NCBI GenBank assembly: GCA_028023455.1
Contig: JAQFVV010000252.1
Location: forward strand, 1,145,349 to 1,209,348
Source: Epiperipatus broadwayi
Lineage: Eukaryota > Onychophora > Udeonychophora > Euonychophora > Peripatidae
Direction of reading: 5' to 3'
Length of the DNA: 64,000 nucleotides
Every line of letters begins with the position of its first letter. Position 1 is the stretch's first letter. The translations under genes and the position numbers were made by a program. This document shows, in pieces, positions 1 through 10,298 of the stretch. Below the pieces are notes generated by a model, which worked only from the letters and a program-made list of their open reading frames with translations, did no database searches and was not told where the DNA came from.

Positions 1-215
1 CAGTAAATCAATAATAGTTGAAAATAATGATAAAAATTGTATATATCTTTAGACCACATCCTGTGGTAATTTTTAAAATTTTCTATTATATATATATACA
101 TGTTTAAATAATAAGTGAAATAATGCTTAAAGGAGAGAAGTTGCATTGACAACAGTGAGAAATATTGATTACTATCTATATTGGTATGTTTAGGTGGTGA
201 CTGTTTTCTAATGGT

Positions 216-250
<35 letters not shown>

Positions 251-347
251 TTATATAATTTTATATATGTTTGAACCATATCCTATAGCTATATTCAGGT
301 CTATACATATATTATTGTCACTCGGTAGAATTATAAAATAATATATA

Positions 348-895
348 ACATGTGACAATTTAATTCCTGGAATGCACCTTCATAAAATATGTATGTGGAA
401 GTGTACACTAATGGCTACTATTGCCTTCCAGTTGAACATCTATACACTGATTAAAACAGTGTTCCTGTTTCTAGAAACACATCTGGAACTCATTGTCAGA
501 AATATTGTTGAGTAGTTGTCTCATATTCTTTTGGATATCAGTTATTGTAGAAAATCTTTATCCTTTCAGCACAGCTTTTAATTTTAGAAATGACCAAAAA
601 TCACAGAGAGCTAAGTCAGGTGAATAAACAGGATGATGCAGTTGTGTAATTGATTTTTTGGCCAAAAAGGTTCTTACAATGAGTGCACTATGACCTATTT
701 TGATGCCAAAGCGTACACATGGATATTTTATTATCTTCTCAATAGCTAACTAACAACTAGTTCTACCAGCTTAAAATTTACACACGTGTTAGCTTAAAAA
801 TATTCAAACACAAATGTTCAATACTTGTGTGACTTCACTACAGTTAGTCATGGGTGACATCACACAGCCATTTCGGGAATTAAATTGTCACATCT
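348..895 (-). mobile_element. Internally deleted mariner-family DNA transposon
   Basis: Terminal inverted repeats are directly visible: ATGTGACAATTTAATTCC at the left (350-367) and its exact reverse complement at the right (876-893). Both ends are flanked by TA, the usual Tc1/mariner target duplication (346-347 and 896-897). The interior, read on the minus strand, encodes the C-terminal part of a mariner transposase, including HHPVYSPDLALCDFW, the block that carries the last catalytic aspartate. About 550 bp remain of an element usually near 1.3 kb, so the N-terminal DNA-binding half is missing. The copy is non-autonomous and decayed. Confidence 0.85.
425..760 (-). pseudogene. Mariner transposase, C-terminal fragment
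   Basis: The minus-strand translation runs from about YPCVRFGIKIGHSALIVRT (residues just before the third catalytic region) through TFLAKKSITQL and SPDLALCDFW to FQMCF and a C-terminal HCFNQCID block, typical of mariner D,D34D transposases. Stops interrupt it, including one just after the segment VLKG. The expected helix-turn-helix domain and the first two catalytic aspartates are absent. The family assignment rests on motif order and on the flanking terminal repeats. Confidence 0.8.
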
Positions 896-897
896 TA

Positions 898-1850
898 TAC
901 ATATAGATATAGAAATAATTTAATTTATAAAATATATAAGATTTGTAAAAAAAATGAATTTATGAACAATATTTTTTATATATTAAAACTTTATGCCTAT
1001 AATTGATTTACATTAAATGATTCACTGTACCAAATGTTTATATCATTTCTTTTTTTTTTTTGTAAAATCTTTTATTGTTATATATTATACTTAATAAATA
1101 ATGAGAAATATTATAAGATACCTACATCTCTCCTTTCCACTGTCTTCCTGTTTTTTTATTTACTCCAAGATGCTTTACAAAATATATACATAAAGGTGTT
1201 AAGTTGAAAGATTTGCTAATAACTCAAGGTAAATAGTTTTATCATTATCACTTTCTCAAATAGGGATCTCCTTTCTGGATGTTCAACAAAGAATTTACAA
1301 AACAAAAAAAAAATGCATGAAAATAAACTTCTTATGAGATTCTAAATAATTTATTTTTTTTTAAATCCAATAATAGAGTCAGTTGGATTTGATCTTTCCA
1401 AACATTTACTGAATTCTCATCAACAGATTCAGGACAATCCATGGTCTTTGGGCTCATCTGCTTCAAAATGAAATTCATAGTCATTGATTTATGTAAATGT
1501 AGTAAAATGTAAACCATAAGCCACATTAGTAATAATTATCAAATCTATAGCTATAGTAGCAGAATTAAAGGACTTAATAAAGACAATTCTATTTTTTGAT
1601 TGAAATTTCAATTACCTTATGCTATTAATAGCTAAGCTGTATAAAGAAAAATGCTTACATAAAATAAATAAATAAACTTGAAAAATAATAAATGCATTCA
1701 AATTATTGTAACATTCCTGACTTGTCAAAATCTTTTCTTGAACTAGAGGTTTAACAAAAAAAAAAAAAAAAATTAAAATGATTGTTTGAAAGCTTGTATT
1801 GCCATTTCACTTGTAATTTTATGTTAGACTATCACCTCGCCCAGTTAAAT
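898..1850. other. AT-rich spacer, no gene seen
   Basis: Poly(T) and poly(A) runs and degenerate AT-rich sequence. The only open frame of note (1332-1526, minus) has no recognisable motif and low-complexity composition. I see no exon, RNA gene or defined repeat. Confidence 0.5.
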
Positions 1851-1855
1851 TATAA

Positions 1856-2040
1856 AAATTCAAACTTTATTTAAACTTATCAAATACATTCAGCTCTTAA
1901 TAATAGCACATATATTAGTACATAAGACAATTTTTAGTGTCGTTTTTATGTTCTCATCTCCAGGTGTTACTACCTAACCTACATTACTATCATATGAATC
2001 AAAATCTGGGACCTCTACATTCGTGAATATCAATTTAAGA
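1856..2040 (-). mobile_element. tRNA-like SINE, minus copy
   Basis: Read on the minus strand, the copy ends in a 3' tail close to GTATTTGATAAGTTTAAATAAAG, almost the same tail as the plus-strand copies ending at about 2290 and 24975. It carries a degenerate B-box-like stretch (GATTTTGATTCATATG) and the body block ending in AACACCTGGAGA. It lies immediately head-to-head with the next SINE. Confidence 0.6.
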
Positions 2041-2290
2041 TGATGTTCATGCTAGTATTATCACTAGGCAGGCCAGCAACAACAACTAGGTTATGTGTCA
2101 TCTTAAATGCGGTATTCATAAATCCAACAGGCTCCAATGTTCGATTCTCATGCTAGTATTGTCTCTAATTTGGCCATCAACACCTAAAGAAGAGAAAAAA
2201 CTTCACTTGAAAAGTTGTATTGTATACTAATTTGTGTGCTATTACTGACTGAATGTATTTGAAAAGTTTAAATAAAGTTTGAATTTTTTT
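2041..2290 (+). mobile_element. tRNA-like SINE, plus copy (rearranged)
   Basis: It contains the B-box-like TGTTCGATTCTCATGC near 2140, then a body (GGCCATCAACACCTAAAGAAGA) and a 3' tail CTGAATGTATTTGAAAAGTT followed by AAATAAAG. A partial second B-box region lies at 2046-2090, so the copy is internally rearranged or is two truncated copies. It faces the minus copy head-to-head. Pol III promoter-like boxes suggest a tRNA-derived family; the parent tRNA was not identified. Confidence 0.6.
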
Positions 2291-2529
2291 AAAAACATTT
2301 ACTAATTAATAATAGATGATGAACAGTTCAATATATAATTACAAATTAAAGTGAATATTATTAGTGTGTTCCCTTTTTTCTTTTTGTTTGCTAGTTATTA
2401 TTTGCATGGAAAATTAATTAAATTTAAAAACAAACATTTATTATTTTTACTTTTTATGGAGAAACAAAAATTAATTACTCCTCGTTTAATAAAAAAAAAA
2501 AGAAAGTGATTGCAGCGCCACCTTAGTAA

Positions 2530-2535
2530 TATAAA
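2530..2535 (+). promoter_or_regulatory. Possible TATA box upstream of sushi-like gene
   Basis: TATAAA occurs about 380 bp upstream of the predicted start codon, at the edge of the GC-richer stretch 2510-2640. In a genome this AT-rich such a hexamer is expected by chance, so this is only a candidate. A 12-codon upstream ORF (2760-2798) and another short one (2895-2906) would lie in the leader. Confidence 0.15.
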
Positions 2536-2916
2536 CCAGCAGACGATATAGCTCACCTTGAAAGTGGAGAATCCACATGCGTTCGTGGAGACGGTCTTGG
2601 TATACTAATGACATTTAAGTCTGGAATACTTTCGAATGACTCCAGTCTTTATTCTAAGAAATCACAAAGGATAAATTTAAAAACAAATTTAATAACTGTG
2701 TCTTTTGTTCTTCTTGAAAAGTGTAATTTTGCAAGAGTTGTGATACAATTCCACCAGGCATGGCGTCCTCGGTAGCAGAAGATCAAGAAACTTATTAAGA
2801 AATTAAATAAAAATTGAAAAAAGTACGCCACTAGTAGCCTAAGTACTTAAGCAAGACTAAAAAAAAAAAGCATTCAAAAGTTCGTTTTGAACTCATGCTC
2901 TCCTAATCGAGCTACC

Positions 2917-2980
2917 ATGAGAGAATGGTGGACTTTGAAGCGCGCGTGCGGCACTTTGCTTTTACTTTGTGTCGTCTCTG
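2917..2980 (+). CDS. Signal-peptide exon of a secreted sushi-like protein
   Basis: The start is ATG in the context GCTACCATGA. The exon encodes 21 residues: a short basic-containing start (MREWWTLKRAC), then a hydrophobic run (GTLLLLCVVS), a classic secretory signal peptide. The exon ends after the first base of a codon (phase 1) at a strong donor, G|GTAAGT. Joined to the next exon the sequence becomes VVSA-AQ, a good signal peptidase site. The surrounding GC content is clearly higher than the rest of the window. Intron 1 is 259 bp (2981-3239). Confidence 0.75.
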
Positions 2981-3239
2981 GTAAGTGATTTTTAAACAGG
3001 TTATTCGTCTTCTGTTCGTGCTTGTTATCCATAATTAAAACGTATGACAGCTCTTGGCTATTGAGATTTACTTTTTAATTTTCTATTAAGAAGTTATATT
3101 TTTATTCATAATTTTAAGATTTATTTTATTAAGTTTTTTAATAAAGCTTTAATATATTTTTTAAATATCCTTAAACATATGTGCCTTATGTGTAGTTATT
3201 AAAGAATACTACGTCATGCAAAAAACATCTGTGTGGTAG

Positions 3240-3479
3240 CAGCACAATCTTACGCGGGCACGTGTATTTATACAGGCAGCAAGACAAGCAGGCATCACCG
3301 CAGTAGTCGATGCAATCCGCCTAAGATTCTTTTAAACGGAGAGAAGCCCTTCAGAAATGATTCTCTTGACTTCAGCAAAATCCGTGAAATACACTTTAAC
3401 GACATTATCGGTCCCGAAGGAGAAAGAACTTGTAAAATCCAGTGCTCAAATGGAGAATGGATAGGTCCGTTGTGCGGAG
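3240..3479 (+). CDS. Second exon: sushi-like cysteine-rich extracellular domain
   Basis: The exon opens after TAG|CA, in phase with exon 1, and closes at GGAG|GTAAGA, also phase 1, so it is a symmetric 1-1 exon as is common for extracellular modules. It encodes about 80 residues: a basic linker (GSKTSRHHRSSR), then CNPPKILLNGEK, GPEGERTCKIQC and NGEWIGPLC. The spacing C-x2-P...NG...C-x3-C...W-x-GPLC resembles a degenerate complement-control (sushi) module. The GPEG...GPLC pattern reminds me of the N-terminal part of Hikaru genki-type synaptic-cleft proteins; that is recollection, not an alignment. The polypyrimidine tract is weak, but TACTAC about 30 nt upstream could act as branch point. Downstream exons were not found. 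Confidence 0.7.
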
Positions 3480-5570
3480 GTAAGATAGAAGATAGCGTGA
3501 ATGAGAGAAATTTGATTTAGACGAATTGAAATGTATCGATTGTTAATATAAAATTTTGTTATACTTATTAAATGTTTAATCGAGAGAATAATAAACTACA
3601 GCATTGTTAACGATTATTGGCAAATGTCAAAAAATATTTGAATTACCTTATCAATATATATATATATATGTTTAGTTTTATGCTCAGATAAATTAGACTC
3701 TTATATAATAAGGTATCCCCGGGGATAATTTTTGATGTCATCTGAACATCATTATTTATCTTTTTTATTCTATTTAATTTTTTTTTTTGTTTTTATAAAA
3801 TTATAAACTTGATTGTGAAACTATTAACTTTTTAATACTATATATTTATAGGAAAACATGTTTGATTTTCTAACATCAATTTGGGTTGTAGAACACTAAA
3901 AAAATTAATGAGATCTCTAGATATCATACTTTGTTGAAGCAATTTTTTGCCAGTTATAAATGTTGACACTTATATGCTCGTAAGTGCATTCATTGTTCTG
4001 TGTGGTTTATTGTAGTAGTAGGGGAGGTGGACTTCCAGAGTGTATGGATCGTCATTCAACTATCACTTCCGGTTGCTTGGATGCCGTATCGCGTTCCGAG
4101 CGATAAACCATTGGATTATTATTTTACTTTTTAGAGTATTTATTCGGATGTATACCTGTGCTTCAGCCAAGCCACAAAATCGTATATTTGTGTGTACCTC
4201 TTTCGTTACATTTACATACATACATATATGCGAGTATTTGTGTATATTAAAAAAGTAAAATGAATGACTTTAAATGTTTTTGTTTCTTTTTTTAATTCAG
4301 TCTTGAACTGGAAAATATACTTTTATTGCTTTATTTACTGCTGCCTAGAGAAAAAGTCATTTCTCTTCGCTATAAAAAGCTTTCATATTGATTTTCATTA
4401 ACATGCACAAAACATTTTATTTTCAAAACAAATTGATATGACAAGTCATTTGCAAATTTTTTAAGTTTATTTTCTTTTATGCTTTTATCATTCGCTGTAT
4501 TTATTGATTTAAATAAAAATTACGCATTTTGTCTTAATAAAAAGAACAAAATACATGTAGTAGTCTTCATGAATTCTTTGCGCGCACACACATATATATA
4601 CAAAGGACGAGTAGTACATTTTTATGTAAGAAAAGTTATATCTTAATTTACACAACTTTCACTTATCTTCTGATCTATCAGAATATCTAATCCAACAATA
4701 TATATAATGTGGCTATCTCTTCATCTGCAACCGCTTCCAGACGTGGATAGCATTTTGACTTCAAGAGAAAAAGATAAAAATAATAATAATGCATTAGAAA
4801 TGAGTTTTAAGTTAACTATAGAAATCAATCTGTGAACCACGTATACCATGTTTATTCTGTTTATTTGATATTTAGCTTGCCTTTTTTTTCTTTTATAATA
4901 AATTTTCCTTTTCTTGGGACTTCAATCTTTTGTCTAATTTAGCTTTCCGGTCATTCTATTCTCAGCTATATCTTTTCAATAAAAGCACTCAGCATACACT
5001 TGTTTAGAATGTCTTTAAAATAATCTTTACAACTTAAACGGGGGAGGGGGCAGTTCTATTATTCTCATAAAAGTTATGCCCTATTTTACCATGAAACTTT
5101 TAGGAAATCTTATATTATTTATTTACCTACCCAATTCAATAAAGATCATGACTTTACAATAATGGACTCTATAAATAGGTCACATCCAACAAAATGAAAA
5201 TGATTAGTATTGATCTTTGTATTGTATTTTTAAAAGTTTATGGAGCATTTATAAATGAAACATTTCTAATATTTTTACTTTAAGTTGATAGGATGGCCAG
5301 GTCTCATTTTGATATAAATAAATTAGGCAAAATAACAGTTCTTTATATAACTCATTTAGTTATAGTAATTATTTCTAAATTTTGATACTCTTTTTTAAAT
5401 TTTTGATTTGGAGAGGGGGGTGTTTCTTGCTTTCCAGTTATCTAATCAGATTTGCCTGCAAAACATAGCTAATTCTTTTTCAGTAAAAATGATAGACATC
5501 CTATATGATTTAGAACTGCAGCAAAATAGCAGATCCTGAAATAATTCTCAATTGAATTAAGGGTAGTTAT
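3480..5570 (+). other. Probable intron sequence after exon 2
   Basis: Begins with the donor GTAAGA. AT-rich, with (TA)n at 3652-3670. A GC-richer patch at 4020-4200 has no splice-flanked coding frame I can defend. I see no further sushi-like exon. Confidence 0.5.
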
Positions 5571-5768
5571 GGGTAATTCAACCGATGATGTATTACCCTG
5601 AAGGCATATCAGTCTGATGTTGCAATTTTTAAGATAATGTCTCCAAGTGATCTGTGGACACATGTAATCGCTAAAATGTGTCCGCAGATCACGTGAACAC
5701 GGTACATTAAAAATCGCAAGATTAGACTGATATGCCTTCAGGGTAATATGTCATCGGTTGAATTATCC
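5571..5768. repeat. About 200-bp near-perfect palindrome
   Basis: Left arm 5571-5661 (ATTACCCTGAAGGCATATCA and ATCTGTGGACACAT are landmarks) pairs with right arm 5679-5768 (ATGTGTCCGCAGATCAC and TGATATGCCTTCAGGGTAAT). The central loop is about a dozen bases. The mismatches are few and scattered. Confidence 0.85.
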
Positions 5769-6054
5769 AGGTCACATGATAAAAACTATTCAAAAATTAA
5801 AAAAATCTCACGCAGGTCAGGCAAATAGTAAAAAATAAATAAAAAATGTACAAGCATGTGTCAAAATAATTTAGAAAAAACTATATTATAATTTATAAAA
5901 CCACCCTATATTATGCTCAATTATAAAAAACAGCGCATAGCGCTGGAGTTGGCGGGGGAGACCCCTTTGTGTTTTTGACAAGCCAAAGGCTTGGCATACA
6001 CCTGTACCTTGTATTACTCTCATAGCTGTAATTCAGAAATTAAAAATTAAATTA

Positions 6055-6760
6055 AAACGTAATTCAATGTAAATTTGAGAATTGTAGAAATATTAACAAA
6101 AAATTTTTGTAAATTTTAAATAAACAGCTAAATAAAAAAGACGTGATTTAATGCAAATCTGGTATTAATGGTGTCACTCTGTATTACTCTCATAGCTGTA
6201 ATTTTTATAATTGCCGATGAATTTACGAAAAATAATTTGAGAATTGTAGAAATATTAACAAAAAGTTTTTATAATTGCCGATGAATTTACGAAAAATAAT
6301 TTGAGAATTGTAGAAATATTAGTAAAAAGTTTTTATAAATTTAAAATAAACAAATAAAACCCTTTACCCGAATTAATGCGAATCTGGTATTAATGGCGTC
6401 CTTGGAAAAAACGTGTTATCACATGCATTCGGTAAGTTTAAAAACGTACTGTATATCCCAAATTTGTTTAAAAAAATTATTGAAAATTATTTACACATAA
6501 AACGTAATTCAATGTAAGTTTCAGAATTGTAGAAATATTAACAAAAAAAATTTGTAAATTTTAAATAAACAACTAAATAAAAAAGACACGATTTAATGCA
6601 AATCTGGTATTAATGGCATCGCTCTGTATTACTCTCATAGCTGTAATTTTTATAATTGCTGATGAATTTATGAAAAATAATTTGAGAATTGTAGAAATAT
6701 TAACAAAAAGTTTTTATAATTGCCGATGAATTTTTCAGAATTGTAGAAATATTAACAAAA
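6055..6760. repeat. Tandem repeats, about 444-bp period with a short sub-unit
   Basis: Two copies of a block starting AAACGTAATTCAATGTAA lie at 6055 and 6499. Within and around them the sub-unit AGAATTGTAGAAATATTA recurs at about 6078, 6239, 6304, 6523, 6685, 6737 and 6852. GCTGTAATTTTTATAATTGC and TATTACTCTCATAGCTGTAA are also repeated. This is internal array structure of the 5571-7148 element. Confidence 0.8.
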
Positions 6761-7149
6761 AAATTTTGTAAATTTAAAATAAGCAGATAAATAAAAAACA
6801 GTTTTCCGGAATAAATTATTTACACATTAAATGTAATTCAATGTAAGTTTGAGAATTGTAGAAATATTAACAAAAAATATTTGTAAATTTAAAATAAACA
6901 GATAAATAAAACACTTTACCCGAATTAACAGCTCAAAAAAGTAACTGTGGTGCCGTGGGTAGCAAAATCACAATAGACAGAAAAATCAAAAAATTTCCCA
7001 AACCTCTCTACGAATTTTAAATCTCGCGGGTGAAAAAAAAATAAAAATTGACTCTCTGATGGATTAATCATGCCAGTCACTTGGTAAAATGTCGATGTCT
7101 ACCGGAAAGGAAATCAGTAAGTAAAAAACGTCATCGGTTGAATTATCCG

Positions 7150-8250
7150 TAAGTACCGAATTAAGTAAAAATAAATAAATTTAGTCAAATGAAGGAAACT
7201 GCTATTTTATTCAGTGAAACATGCTGTGGTTTTCTAAATAACTTATATTTTTATTATTATTAAGGCTAGGTTATTCATTCTTTCTTTGCTCACTAACTCA
7301 CTATAATCCTTTAAAAATCTTTATTTAGTTTAAAAATAATCTTTCAGATTGCATTTTTTTCAAGTCTTTTTTTTTCTTTTTCTAGTTCTATTTTTTTAAA
7401 ACTCAAAGCTATTTCCAATCTTAAAAAGTTAACCATCAATCTTACCTTCTGATGTGTTCTCCAACATATTCCTTATAATTTTTTAGTTTTATAATATTCA
7501 AAGAATAAAGTTTTTCCTTATTTCTCTTTTCATTACCTCTGTTACTGATCATTCTAATTTATTTTTTATTTTTTCATTTTTTTTTTGAACCCACATCTCT
7601 AAAGCTTTTAATTTTTGTTTTCATTTTTTATTATTATTTATCAACATTTTGCTGCATGTAATGCTACCCTCTTGTCAAACATTCACCAAAATATTTAAAA
7701 CACTCGTTTTTTTTGTATGATTTAGATTTGAAATCCACAAAAATAGTTTTCTACTTTGATTTAAACTTATTTAGACTTTACAATTTCTGTTTTCATTTTT
7801 TTATTATTTCTGCTTTAATAAACAGTTAACTAACATTCCAAATATTTAAGAGCACCAATCTCTTCTATCACTTTTAAATTCATCTTTGTAATCCTTTTTT
7901 CTGTTTTTACTTTTTATTCTTAAATTTCTGAAAACTTTATCATCCTATGTAACATAATTGTATTATCTACTAGTAGTGCCATCAGCAACAGCAAATGACA
8001 TAAGAAACCCTCTTATCCTCTATGATAATTTCATTGTATTGGAAACAACTATTATTTGATATATCTAAATATATGTAAAATAAATGTGATAAAATGTAAT
8101 AATCAAAAAATAATAAGACTACTTCATAGGTAGGGAAAATATTGAAAACAATAAATATAAGCTTAATGCATTTCAGTGCCAAACATCCTTGTCAAAAATA
8201 AATAAATAAACAGGTTACACTCAAAATAAAATTGGAAATGAAATTATGAC
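7150..8250. other. AT-rich spacer, no gene seen
   Basis: Pyrimidine-rich, poly(T)-interrupted sequence with no open frame above background and no recognised repeat boundary. Confidence 0.5.
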
Positions 8251-8300
8251 AGAAAATCATATGACCATAATTTCTTATGTTTATACAAGCTGTTAAAATA

Positions 8301-8478
8301 GTGGCAACTCTCTCCATACAGTAGGGCCATCCAGAGCTAGCCATAGTAATCAATGGATGTTAGAAATTAGTTTGGGGGTGTTGGATGAGTGGGCATTAGA
8401 TAAGGATGTACAAGCCTTCTAGCATTCAGTGATTACTATGGCTTGCACTAGGGTGATACTACTGTTTGGAAAGAGTTG
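8301..8478. mobile_element. Foldback element, family FB1
   Basis: Left arm about 8301-8375 (CTCCATACAGTAGGGCCAT, CCATAGTAATCAATGGATGT) pairs with right arm about 8410-8478 (GATTACTATGGCTTGCACTA, ACTACTGTTTGGAAAGAGTT). The flank 8254-8300 carries the FB1 side motif (reverse of AAGAAATTATGGTCATATGAT). The same motifs recur at 27.99, 40.08, 47.65, 48.25 and 48.6 kb. No coding sequence; a MITE-like or foldback element. Confidence 0.7.
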
Positions 8479-8499
8479 ATGCAGAAATTCTAACAATAT

Positions 8500-9970
8500 T
8501 CACTTAAGTCTGTTTTATAGTAGGTGCAGTTAAGAGCATCTTTTAAAATTTCTATTTTTGTTTTTTATTTTGAATATAACAGGTGTTTTTGACAAAAATA
8601 CTTGGCATTGAGATAATATTTACTGATTATTACTAATCATTATTTGTTTATTTAGCATATTATAAAAGAATCAGTAGAGATTACAACCAAGAGATGGAAT
8701 CTCTAGCTGTTTTAGTAAGCTCTTCAATTAAAATGCTGAAATCATAGATTTGACATTCATTATGTTGTTCATGGTAGTTTGTATTTGTTCACATCTACAG
8801 AGATCAATGGCTACTTTTTTTTATGAAGCAGATAAATGCACTGACTATGGATTATCTTGAATCTGTTGATTAAATTGCAGTTAAACTAGAGAATAATCAA
8901 ATCCTACTTACTTTGTTGTTAGATCTGGAAAAAGAAACTTGAAAGATCATAATTTTTCACCTATAACTCTTCAATGATAGATTCTTGAATGTATATTATA
9001 ATTTGAGAGAAATTTCTGGTGATGAAACTATACTTTTAGCTAGTAACTAATCCCATCTATTTAATAGATTTTATACATTTCTATAATGCAACTACTCTTC
9101 TGATAACAGGAATCCATTGCAAAAAATTAGATTAAAATGTGCCAATAATACTTCTCACTATAATATTTAAATGAGCATTCAGAAATTTAAAATGGGTTCT
9201 TTTTCTCTAAACAGGAGTACATTTTTACCAATTGTATATGCTATTGCTAATGAAACTTTGCAAAAAATGAGATCACAATTCCAAAGAGGATTTATTTCTA
9301 GAAATTCATTTGTTAAACTCGAAATTATTAGTCCAGATATATATTTTAATCCCAGATAAAACTCAACAAAAATCTGATTAATATCAACTTCTGAAATTTT
9401 AATAAATGTATATGCAAGCACCAGGAAGATTAGATGGATTTTACTATCACTATTTTTTTATTTTTTATCTAAAAAAAAAAATCCAAAAAAAATATGGATG
9501 ATTAAAAATGAAAATAAAAAAAACCTGAAGCACAAGTATATGAAATATAATTTCCGAAAAGATTGCTTTTTATTTTCAAACATTTTGCTTTTTTAATTAA
9601 ACTGCTTCTTATATCTAAATTTTTTAAGAGTAAAGTTTTTTTTTCTTTAAAGTAATAAATCATTCTGAAGTTCATAATATTTAGTTCTCAACTTTTTTTT
9701 ATTTTAAGATAATTATATATATATTTAACAATAAAAATTTCACTGGTAAAAAATGTAAACATAAATCTTGGTTTATCTCTCTATGTGGCTGCTTGAAGTT
9801 AATATTAATGTGATATTGTAAATAAATTATTCTATTAAAACTGAACTACTGAATAATCAAGCATCGCTACAACAAATTGCTTAAGTGTTTTTCATTACAT
9901 AGGGACGGTGGCAGGTTTAATCTAGCTGAAATATTGGAACAATGCTAGTATTAACAACAAATGTATATAT
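8500..9970. other. AT-rich spacer, no gene seen
   Basis: The overlapping opposite-strand frames at 9171-9421 share the same DNA and have no recognisable motif. No repeat boundary was identified. Confidence 0.45.
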
Positions 9971-10298
9971 ACGTAGATGAATCTTAGAAATAGCAGGAGT
10001 TTGCTATTAACTGAAAGGAGACCCTTTGATTCCTCTTGGAGGCCTTAAAGGAACTGAGCAGGGCAAATTCATAATGTCCACTCCATACGTTCTTGTCGTT
10101 GCAGTTGTTATTACTATGTGATTATTCATATAGTATATGAACATGGATGGGCTGCTCACCAACACACATTAGCCAGCGAAATGAGTTTATTGGCTTTTTA
10201 CCTCTGAGTTTAAGATCAAGAAACACCATGGTCTTTCTTCCCAGTGCCTGATAAGGCAGAATGAATGTTTGTGTAAATGATAAATATTTTTCCAATAC

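Larger units (their letters stand above)
5571..7148. mobile_element. Composite palindromic and tandem-repeat element, family unknown
   Basis: The left edge starts GGGTAATTCAACCGATGATG. The sequence TCATCGGTTGAATTATCC, essentially its inverse, occurs at 5751-5768 and again at 7131-7148, so the block has matching inverted ends. Inside are a palindrome of about 200 bp, a GC-rich core (about 5935-6010) and an array of short repeats. No coding capacity is seen. It may be a non-autonomous DNA transposon or a nested pair; no superfamily could be assigned. Confidence 0.55.

Noticed and set aside
4040-4258. 72-aa open frame in a GC-richer patch
   Set aside because: No splice-flanked frame, no cysteine pattern continuing the sushi-like protein, and no motif; possibly an old repeat fragment.
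5970-6950. CRISPR-like regularly spaced repeats
   Set aside because: Spacers are themselves repeated and of unequal length, and the context is animal DNA; this is a tandem array inside an element.
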